A stretch of DNA of 64,000 nt from Tetrahymena elliotti 4EA (Eukaryota > Ciliophora > Oligohymenophorea > Hymenostomatida > Tetrahymenidae): the NCBI GenBank assembly GCA_000231825.2, contig JH720330.1, positions 374,586 through 438,585 of the forward strand, in the 5' to 3' direction. The notes below the pieces were generated by a model. It searched no databases and was not told the DNA's origin. It worked only from the letters and a program-made list of their open reading frames with translations. The translations under genes and the position numbers were made by a program. Positions 1-10,895 of this stretch are shown in pieces; the first letter of the stretch is position 1, and every line of letters begins with the position of its first letter.

Positions 1-722
1 TTAATTTACTTCTGTGGCATTCAAAATATCTAAATATTAATACAATTAATAAATCTAGAGTAAATTACCTCAATACTACAATTGCTTAAGCTAAATATAA
101 GAAAGAAAAATAAGTGATAAAATTGTTTAAAAAAGATTAACCTATTAAACACCACTAGAATAACTATCCAATCCATATAAAAGATATAAGAAAAAAAATA
201 GTGGGAATTTTAATTGAAGAAAGTACGCGATGATTGATTTGAAAATTAATGATTTAATAGTATCAAAATAATACGCACAATTAATTATAATAAATAATTA
301 ACGAGGCTCAATTCAAGAAAATATATTGAGTGGGAATTTTAATCTTCTCGATAAAAGATAAAAGGAAAATTTAAATGACAAAGTAATTACAACATAGAAT
401 TTTTCTGGAAAAAAAAAAGAAATTCCTAAAGAACAAATAGAAAAATCATTACAGTTAAATCAATTCGATCACAATCATATTATAAATAAGTCACAAATTT
501 TCAATTTCACTAGAAAAATACACTATTAATGGCATTATTAGCTTCTTTTTTGTAATTATCCTTAAAAATGATTTCAAGAATTCAGCAATTTTGTTGAAAA
601 ATATCAATCTTTTTCTCATAAACAAAGAATAAAACAAAAAAAATGAATTTACCAACATATTTTCTGATCAAAAATTTTGAATAAAGTATTTAAAATTATT
701 TTTATTAAATAGCTACTTTCAG
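1..722 (+). other. Non-coding leader, probably a long intron of the glutamate-cysteine ligase gene
   Basis: Very A+T-rich sequence with no exon I can support. It ends in a good 3' splice site (ctttcag, ending at 722), after which the conserved enzyme sequence begins in mid-protein. The earlier exons should therefore lie upstream of the window, or be tiny and unrecognised here. A 15-bp direct repeat (agtgggaattttaat) occurs at 200-214 and 329-343. Confidence 0.5.
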
Positions 723-1806
723 TGCCAAGAATTTTTCTCACGCTCGTAGATTATATGATTAGATGGGTATTCTTTCTCCTTTATTCTTAGCCATGACTGC
801 CTCATCCCCTATATTCAGAGGTAAATTAGCTGCTATTGATACCAGATGGGATGTTATTGCCGCTTCTGTTGATTGTAGAACCCCTGAAGAGAGAGATCCT
901 TCATCCTCCAAATACATTCCTAAAAGCAGATACGATTCTATTTCTCTCTTTATTAGTGATGAAAAAAGAAACCTCCCTTAATACAATGATTTGAAATTCC
1001 CTCTCAATGAAGAAATCATGTAATTCGCTCGTGAAAAATCTAAAGAAATGGGATTGGAATTAGATGAAAACTACATCAAACACCTTGGATTCTTATATAT
1101 CAGAGATCCTCTTGTTCTCTTTGAGAAGAAATTAGTTGTTGATAATGAAAAGGAAACCCTTCATTTTGAAAACATTCAATCTACCAACTGGAATTCTGTT
1201 CGTCTTAAACCCCCACCATCTATGGACAGTAATATTGGCTGGAGAACTGAATTCAGAACAATGGAAAGTTAAATTACAAATGATGAAAATGCTGCTTTTA
1301 TGCTTTTATCTCACATCTTTGTAAGACTTCTCTATCAATCTGACAGCATAAATTTTTACATCCCCATCACTAAAGTAGATATTAACTTCTAACGTGCCAA
1401 ATAAATAGATGCAGTCACTGCTTAAAAGTTCTTCTTCCGTACTAATATTCATGACGATGGTGAGCCTATTATTGAAGAACTTACTCTTCATGAAATTTTC
1501 TTTGGAAAATCTAAAGTTTTTGATGGTCTTTACAAATATGCCAGCTAAATTTGGGAAAGTATGGTTTTAGAAATATACGGTAGTAACGATAACACTGATT
1601 TTGAAAAGGTTTGGTAATTTATTCGTTAACGTACTTCTGGTGAAAAAGTTACTATTGCTAGATGGATTCGTAACTTTGTAGATAATCATCCTGAATACCA
1701 ACATGACAGTGAAATTACAAATTCTATTGCTTATGATTTGATTGAAGCTCTCACATCTATTTCTGAAGGAACCGCTAAAGATCCCAACTTTACTCCTATT
1801 TTCTGA
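723..1806 (+). CDS. GCLC: Glutamate-cysteine ligase catalytic subunit, C-terminal exon (partial)
   Basis: Catalyses ATP-dependent joining of Glu and Cys, the first and rate-limiting step of glutathione synthesis, in the cytosol. About 360 codons are open from the splice site at 722 to TGA at 1804-1806, with TAA/TAG read as Gln. The reading matches the eukaryotic GCLC family in order: the ARRLYDQ helix, [28 protein letters not shown]-like [38 protein letters not shown] and the IPITKVDIN strand. Family members are about 640 residues, so roughly the N-terminal 240 residues, including the ATP-grasp start, are missing and must lie upstream. The first ATG (763) is not used as the start because homology runs upstream of it. 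No internal frameshift is seen, so the gene is probably intact beyond the window. Confidence 0.93.
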
Positions 1807-3234
1807 ATAGTTTGAATTTTTTAAGAATATATTTTCAAAATCACTAAATCAATAAAAATACCTTTTAATTAATATATAAATTCAACCTTCTCATCTTAAT
1901 GAACACACTAACAAAAAAATATATATAAGTAAACTAATATTCAAATTAATAAAGAATCCCAACCTACATAGTTAATCAATTAGCAACCAAATAAAAAGAT
2001 GGTCCAAATATACTTACTCTACTCTTAAGTCAAATCAAAAATTTAACAAAAAAGTAGCAGCATAAAAATAATAATAATTTAAATAAGAAATATACATTAA
2101 ATTTTTATATTAGATGTCTTACTCCAATAAAAATAACAACTTATTACATTTATTATTGAACTAATTTTAGGCTAGTTGAATAACTTTATAAATAAAGTTA
2201 GTAAGAAAATTAATTTGTCATATTTATCAAATCAATTTCTTGATTAAAATCGATAATTGTATTTTAAATCATATGTTTCAGTATTTTATTATTCTATTTT
2301 CATTTCAAAAATATTACATTTCCAATTTTTTTTTAAATTTACTAATTTTAATATGTTTTTTTTTAATTAATTTTATTTTTTTTACTTCTTTAATCATATT
2401 TTTTGTATCTTTTTAAATAAATATTCCTCAAATTTTAGCATGAAATTTATTGATGTTCATAAATAAAAGCAAATTTATTCATTTTAGGTTATTCAATAAA
2501 TTTACACAAAGATAATAAAATAAAATTTTAAAATTGTGAAAAAAATGAAATAAAATTAGTTTTTTGATTACACAATTTAAAATAATTTTTTAAGTCAACT
2601 TAATTTCAGGTAAATACAATCTTATTTAAATCTAAATATTTAAAAATTTTTCTTTATTTAATTTACTAATGAATATTTAAAATAATTTGAATTTATTCTA
2701 AAAATTAATTTCAAATAAAAAATTCAATTTAATAAGGATTCATTTTCTTTTATAAAATAATTTTTAAATTTCCTCTTAAATTTATTTAAATATACTCAAT
2801 TATTTGACTCAAAACATTTTATTAATAAAAAATGCAGCCAAAGTAGTAATTTAAGTAAAAATTGAAAAGGCAATTAAGATTGAAGCTGATAATAGAATTT
2901 TGAAAATTATTAAAAATAACAATTAATAAGAAGTTAATTTATATCCATTTCTAACCTAAGTGAATCTAAATAAAATTTATTTTGTAAAATAGTAATAATT
3001 ATTGAATGAAATCTGAATAGCAAATAACTTTTATTAATATTAAATAAGATTGTTTGAGTTTTCAAAATATAACAGAATGAAATTTCAATTCATATCATTA
3101 TTGAAACTAAATAGTTTTTTTGTTAGTTGCTATTTTATTTTTTGATTCTTATCAATCAATAATTTTTAAAAAGGTTTATTTTGTTTGACAAAAAGAAAGA
3201 AACATAAGTAATAAATAGCACTAAATTTATAAAA
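1807..3234. other. Intergenic, A+T-rich
   Basis: Nothing recognisable. It is mostly poly-A/T-rich. Around 2760-3010 one + frame stays open for about 80 codons and has some coding character (charged and hydrophobic mix), but it has no start, no partner exon and no homology I recognise, so it is not called. Confidence 0.6.
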
Positions 3235-4161
3235 ATGATTAATAACAGCGTAGTTAATTCTCAAGTTTATGTACCTTTGCAATATAGCTAAACTATCCCT
3301 TAAAAGGTCATTTTTCAATAACCTCCTCCCCCTCCACCTCGTTAAATAATTTCATCAACTCCTCTACTTTAGCAACCTCCTAAATAAATAATCCAAACTC
3401 AAGTCGTAATATAAATATTAATTTGATCATAAAAGTCAACAATTAATTATTTTTTGGTTTGCTTAGATTAAAATTTTGAAATCATTTAACATAATTTTAA
3501 GAATAGCGTTTAATGTTTTTTTAACTAATAATTAGTTCCCTCAACCTATTGAAAAACCTATTGTCATTTTAAATAGTGACACTGCAGCTAAATTCAATTC
3601 AAGGATAAATGAATTACCACAAATCCAAGATAATACTGATTTGCATTTGCTTGAGAGTTTAAATTTAAAGATTGATAGATTAATAAGAATGGAAAATGTT
3701 TTGAATGGATAAATTAGTTAACTTAGTAGCACTGCTAATGCTAAAGAGGTTCTCATCAGCTAAATTAGAGAATAGAGATAAAAATTAGAAGAAATTGTCA
3801 GTAAATATTTATACACTATTTTACATAAAAATCCATATATTTACAATTTATTTTTATTATTAAAGGACTTTAGGCAATTAGAATCGATGAGCTTAAAGCT
3901 TAACTTCTACGAGCAAGAAGTGATTTAGATCAAACTGTACAAATCTCTAATGAAACAGAAAAAGAAGTTCATAACTTAAAGTATTTACTTAATGAAAAAT
4001 AAAATGTTGTAAACCAATGGAAAGCTAGAGGTTCAGAAGTAGAGAGATTAAATAGTGATGTTAATCTTTTATAATCTCAATTAAATTAACTTCAAGCTTA
4101 GAATTAGGTACTTCGTAATAACATCAAGCTTGATCCTTCATACAATTATTTAATCATTTGA
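3235..4161 (+). CDS. Small proline-rich, coiled-coil protein of unknown function
   Basis: Three exons by GT...AG and phase: 3235-3405, 3536-3800 and 3866-4161 (TGA 4159-4161), about 243 residues. The ATG sits in an A-rich context (aaaaATG). Exon 1 encodes a Gln/Pro-rich head with a run of six prolines near residue 30. Exons 2 and 3 encode long stretches of Leu/Glu/Lys/Gln heptads, including LLESLNLKIDRLIRMENVL and later VHNLKYLLNEKQNVVNQW, consistent with a parallel coiled coil. Proline-rich plus coiled-coil proteins are often scaffolds, but I do not recognise the family and assign no role. Both introns are short (130 and 65 bp) with GTAA donors and T/A-rich tracts before AG, which supports the model. 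Confidence 0.7.
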
Positions 4162-5294
4162 AAACAATAGAAAATAAAATATCTATTTGCTATTTCTAAT
4201 AAGCGTTTATGAAATTTTTGGAATTAAATTTATATAAATTGTTAATAAAAAATGAATATTATGATCAAATAGTAATTTTTTCAAAAATATAATTATTTTA
4301 AACTTGCTTTTTTGATGAAATGTCAACAAAAATATGAATAGTTTTTATTAGAAATCTTAATAAACTATCTTTATGAAAAGAGGAGTATTTTTTATATTTT
4401 TTAGATTCTTTATTTTTTTTAATGAAATCGATATTGTTGAATCAATTAAAATAGATCAGATTAATCTAATTAAATTAGGTTATTTTTTTAATTTACCATT
4501 ATAATAAATATTTAAACTTATTGCTGAAATAAATTAGCATAAAAATTGATGATGCAGCATAAAAATAGTAATAATTTATATTCTTACTTTTATTAAATTT
4601 ATATTTTACAAATAATTTAACAAAAAAATACTACTGAAATCAAAATTTAAAACAAAAAATTTTTGAAAAAATTTAAAAAGCAGAAAATATTATAGATTTT
4701 TTGGTAAATGAGTTAATGTAATATGTTTTCTGAAATGATTAAATATTTTTTGATATTTCCATATTCTTTTCGATTTTAAAGATAGTTTGAAAATATTTTA
4801 TATTTTGAATAATAACTGGATTAGTTAAAATAAATATGGTTTTAAATTCTAATTTTATTACTGCTACGTTTAGTTTGATGAACCATACATATAAAGAAGA
4901 TTGATGATATTGCAACGTGAAGAGAAAAATAAAAAGAAATTAACTAATGATTGAATAAACTAAAATTTTATGAATAATAAATATAATTATTTATATTAGT
5001 TGAATCATTAATCAACCTGTTTAAATATAAAAAATTTAATTCTTATATTTCTTAAAAATAAAGAGATAGAAGGAGTGCACATTTTGTTTAGTCCATTTAG
5101 TAAATAGATTAAGTAGTAGCCATTAAGCATATCACTAGAAGCATTTAATAAATAGTTAGTATAATTACTAAGTTATAACATAGAAACTATCCACTTCATT
5201 TAATTTATTAACAACTATAAATTAACTCTTTGTCACAAGATAAAACTTATCATTAATAAAAAATAGAAATAAATTTTAAGAATATATAGTAGAG
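4162..5294. other. Intergenic, A+T-rich
   Basis: No coding signal. It should contain the terminator of the upstream gene and the promoter of the VPS54 gene, neither of which has a recognisable motif. Confidence 0.65.
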
Positions 5295-8200
5295 ATGTCA
5301 GATAGGTTATCTAATAGTATGAATAATGACCTAGGTCAAGGATATTTAAATGAAAGTTTTGCAAGTATGCAAAGCGTGTATACATACAGCAATTAAAATT
5401 TATCATCATTAGTAAATATGCCCTAAACAAAAACATCATAAATGCTTGAAGGTTTTAGAAGTATGATTACAAATACTAAAATATATAAGTCAATTGAAGA
5501 TAAGGGAAGCAAAATATTTACTGGAAGAAGTAATACATCATCTGGTAGCACTACAGTCAGTGAGGATACACTACATAAAATTAATATCGATATTTCAGAG
5601 TTCAACGAATATAAAGAAAGAATTTAAAATGAACTATTCAAATATATGAATCAAAAAAGATAAGAGCAAGAAAGTACAGATATTTTGCAGACAATCAACT
5701 TAAATGAAGTACTTTTAAGATGCTATAAGAATGTACCTTCAATTTATTTTGATAGCAATTTTCACTTTGATTTCAAAGCTCATCTCTCAAGAGACTTTAA
5801 TTAAATGAATGAAACTTAAGATTAAATTTCTGAATATCTTGAAGAAGTTGATATCAATTTATTTTACTAGATTTAAACTAGATTCAATTAGTTTTTATCA
5901 ATCATTCTAGATTTAAATGACATGTAGTCCCTTATAGATGATAGCTTAAAAAAAATTTATTTCATCCGTCAGTGTAATCTTGTTTTAAAGCAAAAGCTTG
6001 TTTAAAAAGGTAGTTAAATTGTCTAAATGAAAAAAAGAATTGATAGATGTTAATCAGTTCTAGCCTATTTGCAACTTGTGTAAACCCTTCATAAATCTCT
6101 CCCTTCTATTACAACTCTTATAAATGCAGGTAAATTCGATTTTGCTGTTACTCTCCTTCATTAAAGTGAGGCTGAATACAATAAAAAGTTTTAGAAAATG
6201 ATAGCCCTAAATCAATTTAGAGATTAAATATTTCTGAATAGATAAAAACTTGAAAAAAATATATCAATGTCTTTTCAAGATAAATCTTTAGATTATGTCA
6301 TATCTGAACTGAGTTTTATTAAAGAACCTACACTATCAGCTTAACACTAAAGAAGTGACATCTCTTCTGCTGATAATTCTTTTGATGACAGTAGTTATAT
6401 GAACTCAACTTTAATGAACGAAACTTTTGAAAACCGCTAAGTAAACTTAAATCTCACATAAATAATGAACGAAGCTTCAAAGAATCCTTAATTTAAATGG
6501 TAACACACCACCTTCAGAAGGTAAAAAAATGTTTTATTATCTTAATTAAAAAATATTTCATTCTCAAAGTTCAATTTCAATTAATTATTTCAAAATGAAA
6601 TTTATACACAATTACTTCAGTTTTATTTATTTAAATCATTTTTTTAATTCAACAAAAATGTAGAGATAAAGATTTGGAAGAGTAGATTTCAAGAATAGTT
6701 AATTAGAGCTATGATTTAGATAAATTTAATAATTAGGCATATAGGAGAAAGCTAATTGAAATGCTTAAAGGTTTTAAGGATGGATTTATAAATGATATGC
6801 AAGATTTCTAGAATGATATAAGTAGTACACCAAACAACAATAAGCAAATATTAGGAGATATGAATGGTGATATCAATAAGAATGATAATAATAAACTGAT
6901 GTTTGAAAATATGAGTTTAGATTTGTTTGTTAGATTTGTATTGTTTTACTTAGAAATTTTGAAGAGGGTAGCTCTCAAATAGATTGGTCTTAATCATACT
7001 ATCTTAAATTCTTTAGTTACTCATGTTATATCAAATTTACTAAAGAGTGGTAAGGAGCTTGATGATAACATAAATGCTTTTTCTAAGCTAACTAGTTGTG
7101 TAGATGACATTTATCAGAATGTAATCTAGGTGTTCAACTACATTAATGGATGGATTGATGATTTGATTAAATAGAAAAAGATAGATAATGAAGTTAATTT
7201 TGTAAATTTTAGAAAAGTTAGTAAAATCTTTACTTTTTGGGATGATTTCTTAGCAAATGATGTTCCTAAATTCTTTTAGATTTCTTAAGCTCCTTTTGAA
7301 GACAATCAAGGTTGCAAAGATTCAAAAGAGTATCGTAAATTTTTTAGAAAATTCAGTGAGTATCACACTAAAGTGCAATTAAGATCTCTTGAAAATATGC
7401 GTGGTGAATTAGAAAAAAAATTCTTAGATTAATTCCATAAGAAATAATTAAAAGATTTAAAGGAAATTTTAAATAACGAAAAATGGAATCCTGTAGACAT
7501 TAACTTTGAATTTTATGATATCATTTCTTATATTGTTTAGAGTCCTAAGTAAGAAACAGAGTAAGTAAGAACTGCTAAGAGCAGCTTTGATGAAGATGAA
7601 GATGACAATAAACATTTACAAGACGAGATAATTGAAAATAAAAATGAAGACGATAGCAATATAAATGATTTAACTTCAGCCAGAATTACAAAAGAATAAT
7701 TTAAAAGAACATTGATCTAAATAAAAATTATAAAAAATTAAATAACTTATAAGAACTAAACATTCAAACTTACTTCTGCCATATTGTAAATATTAAAAAT
7801 GATTTATGAGTATTTACATTTAGTTGATTACTTTAAATCTATGAGAGAGAATTCATCTAAAAAATTGATTGAGCTACTTAAATTTTACAATTCTTATGTA
7901 AATGAATTAATCATAGGAGGTGGAGCATTTTAACTTGGTGTTCAAATTACTGCAGGTAATTTAGCTCTAAGTTCGTTATGCTTATAATTTGCCTTGAAAA
8001 TATTCCCATAAATGACAGAGAGAATTATAGGTTTATATAAAGATGATAGAGAATTAGCAGAAAATATTGAAGATCAATTTTCTAGATTAAGTGAAGAATA
8101 TAACAATCATAATATTAACACATAGAAAACAATATCAGATATCTTGAATAAACTAGTAACTTCAACAAAGGAATAAATAGTAAAATTACAATGGAATTAA

Positions 8201-8560
8201 GTAAATGCTCTCAAAATTCCTACAGATCCTACATTTAACGCTTTCAAATCATATAGGCAAATGTATTTTGTGTTATCTGATTTTTATGACAAAGAAAACC
8301 TCTTAAGAATATATACAGCTCCTTTAAATCATCTAATTAATACATATCTCCCTACTTTTAATTCAATCTAAATTACAAATAGACTAGGAGCATAAAGAAT
8401 CAAAGAGGAACTAGACTATGCAGTTGAAACTATGAAAGATCAAGATTATATCAAATTAAACAATAATATTTATACCAAATTTGAAGAAATGGCTGAAGAT
8501 ATTATACACGAGAGATGCATTCCATATTTACAAGGTAATTAAGGAGAGAATGAACAATGA
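5295..8560 (+). CDS. VPS54: VPS54, subunit of the GARP endosome-to-Golgi tethering complex
   Basis: GARP (VPS51-54) tethers retrograde vesicles from endosomes at the trans-Golgi network. Two exons, 5295-6520 and 6664-8560 (intron phase 2), give about 1040 residues, close to the family length of 900-1000. The N-terminal half has the conserved VPS54 helical region: a stretch around IRQCNLVLKQKLVQKGSQIV followed by MKKRIDRCQSVLAYLQLV and LINAGKFDFAVTLL. The C-terminal half carries the family signature GGGAFQLGVQITAGNLALSS near residue 826, equivalent to the LGAGALQ...TTKNLALSSRCLQ segment of animal VPS54, then the helical tail. An acidic low-complexity insert lies near residues 700-740. The start ATG at 5295 is the first in frame and follows an A-rich leader. 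I found no other GARP gene in the window. Confidence 0.88.
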
Positions 8561-9364
8561 TTGATTGTCAATTGATTTCTTTAATAATTACAAGAAATAT
8601 CATAAGATATTTTAATATTTAAAGCACATTTTAATTTATTAAGCCTTATAATAAAATTACTGAGTTGATTTAAAAATATTTATAGCAGTTAAAAATTTAA
8701 TTAACTAGTGTATAAAGAAAGTAAATAAATAAGTAAATAAATGTTTTTATGTGGTTTATTTATTGTAAAGCTCTTTCATATTTATCCTAATTTTTGCTTT
8801 TACTATTCAACCTTTTATAAAAGAAAATAATCCACGTATATTTATTATAAATGTGAGAAGGTAAAATAATACATATTTTAGCTTAACTTTACCTCTCTAA
8901 AGCGCTAATATAAAATCAAATTTTGTTCAGTTGTGAGCATTTTTCAATTTTTCACAAATTTTAAATTCTTAAAAACAAGTATTTTTTTAATTTCAATTGT
9001 AATAGGCGCTTATTTTTTCTAATTAGCTTCTATTTTTTAAAAATCTATCAGTTTTTTAAATTCCTAAACTTATTTTTGAAAAATTAAAATCAATTAAATC
9101 TATAGCAAAAATAGTTTGAAGCTTAAATCATGTGGTGATAGCATGAATTGTTGACAATAATATAAATAAATTATAAAGAAGAATATCTAAACACTTAATT
9201 TAAGATAAATTGATTTGTTAGTAATTGTTGTATATTTATTTTAGAAAAATAGAATAGCAATTATTATTGACTTGTTGCGAAAACAAAAGACCTTACTTCA
9301 AAGGAAGTGCTTGTGTATAAAAGAAGACATTTAAATTTGAGAAACAAATTTTTATATTTATAAA
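8561..9364. other. Intergenic, A+T-rich
   Basis: No coding signal on either strand. Short T- and A-runs only. Confidence 0.6.
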
Positions 9365-9577
9365 ATGAACTTAAGAAGTATTTTTAACAATTATTCATAC
9401 CAGAATACCAGAGACGATTTTATTCATTTAAAATAGACTCCAAAAATTAAATTTAACAATGGAAAAACAATTTAAAGGTTGTATTTTAAAGAATTTTTGA
9501 TAGCAGCAAAGATTAAAAAATAAGATAAAGATTATTATGTAATTAGAAACTTTATCTTGCAACGAATGACGATATGA
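9365..9577 (+). CDS. Possible small protein (70 residues), unknown
   Basis: One uninterrupted ciliate-code ORF starting at an ATG in good context (tttataaaATG) and ending at TGA 9575-9577. The product is basic, with a mixed composition typical of proteins here (for example NTRDDFIHLKQTPKIKF). There is no recognised domain. Because only TGA is a stop, chance ORFs of this length are common, so it is a candidate only. Confidence 0.3.
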
Positions 9578-10895
9578 AATTTTTTGAATGAAAAAGAGCG
9601 AGCAGAAAGATATACTGATAATTAAAAAACAATCAATAAAAAAATAAATTAGATTTGTTTAAAAGAAGTTTATAAAAGAAAGATTGATTATAAAACTAAT
9701 GAATTAATTAATTAATTACTTATTTCACTAATTTATTTATTTGCGATTTGATTTGATTTGACAACTTGGAGAAGAAAAGAAGTAAATAACTAAATAAATA
9801 GAAAAGCAGGTATTTTTCAACCAAAACAAATTTAGCACCGAAAATGAATAAAAATAAGAAATATGAATTTATTTGTTCCCCAAATATTCTTTGATCGATT
9901 TATTCAATATTTAAATCGAAAATAAAAATATTCTCTAGAATACTATAACAAATTAAAAAAAGGGAAGCCAAAACGCTACAAAACAGTAAGTGTAGTGTCT
10001 GAAAAATATCATAAACTAGAATTTTTTATTTTAATTATTATCATATTATTAAGGGGGTGCAAAAAAGCACATTCTTTTTTTTATAGAAACAAAAATATTT
10101 ATCATTTAATTAAAGCCAATATAAATTATTGCTTTTTTATTTGCAGTAAATACAAACTTCGATAAATAACTCTCTTTGAAAGAAATTATTATCAATATTT
10201 TTATTTTTTTAAATTGCGCTATAAATAATATTATATCACCTATTTTTAAGATAAATTATATATTTTATAGAATAATTTTGGTGATCCTCAACCCAAATCA
10301 TCCTAAAAATATTTAGTTTATATGCTAAACAGCAATAATCTCTTTGTTTTACCTTCATGAGAATACGTATAGGTTTTTCTGTTTGTCTCAAGTTTTTCTT
10401 CTGCGTATTTCATTCTATTAATTTTATGTGACGGTTTAGCTCTGAAATGTTTGTATTTTTATTAACAATATAAATAAAATGAATGGAATAATTATGAAAG
10501 AAGGTAACCTATATATGAATATTTAGTTTATCAAAAACAAACTATTATAATCATAATAAGAGGCATCATTACAGAAAGGATCGATCAAGAAAATTTCTTT
10601 GTAAAATCTGCAAAAACAAAAAAGAAAAAAATTAATAAGAAAAAAATTGAAATAAATATCAAAGTATAAGGCCACAAAAAAAAGGAATATACATACAATC
10701 AAACAAACAAAACTTAAAAAAAAAGAATATCTTAAAGACTACTTCATTCAGAATTTAAAGATAGTGAGAACAGTCAAACAGGAAAATAACTCTCATACTG
10801 ATAAAGTAGAGAACGAAGAAGATATTTAAAACAACCAGCAGCAAAAAGTGAATAGAAAAGTAGTAGAAAAAAAGAAAGGAAGGAAAGAAAAACAA
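9578..10895. other. Intergenic and likely 5' leader of the MYB gene
   Basis: Mostly A+T-rich. The last 200 bp are A-rich with caaacaaac-type repeats, as expected of a leader. The MYB frame is also open upstream of the chosen ATG to at least 10683, but without an in-frame ATG. On the minus strand, 10288-10413 could encode a 41-residue peptide beginning MKYAEEKLETN; this is too short to call. Confidence 0.5.

Noticed and set aside
763..1272. Several short standard-code ORFs over the ligase, seeming to show a gene broken by stop codons
   Set aside because: The 'stops' are TAA and TAG at Gln positions; in the ciliate code the frame is continuous, so it is not a pseudogene.
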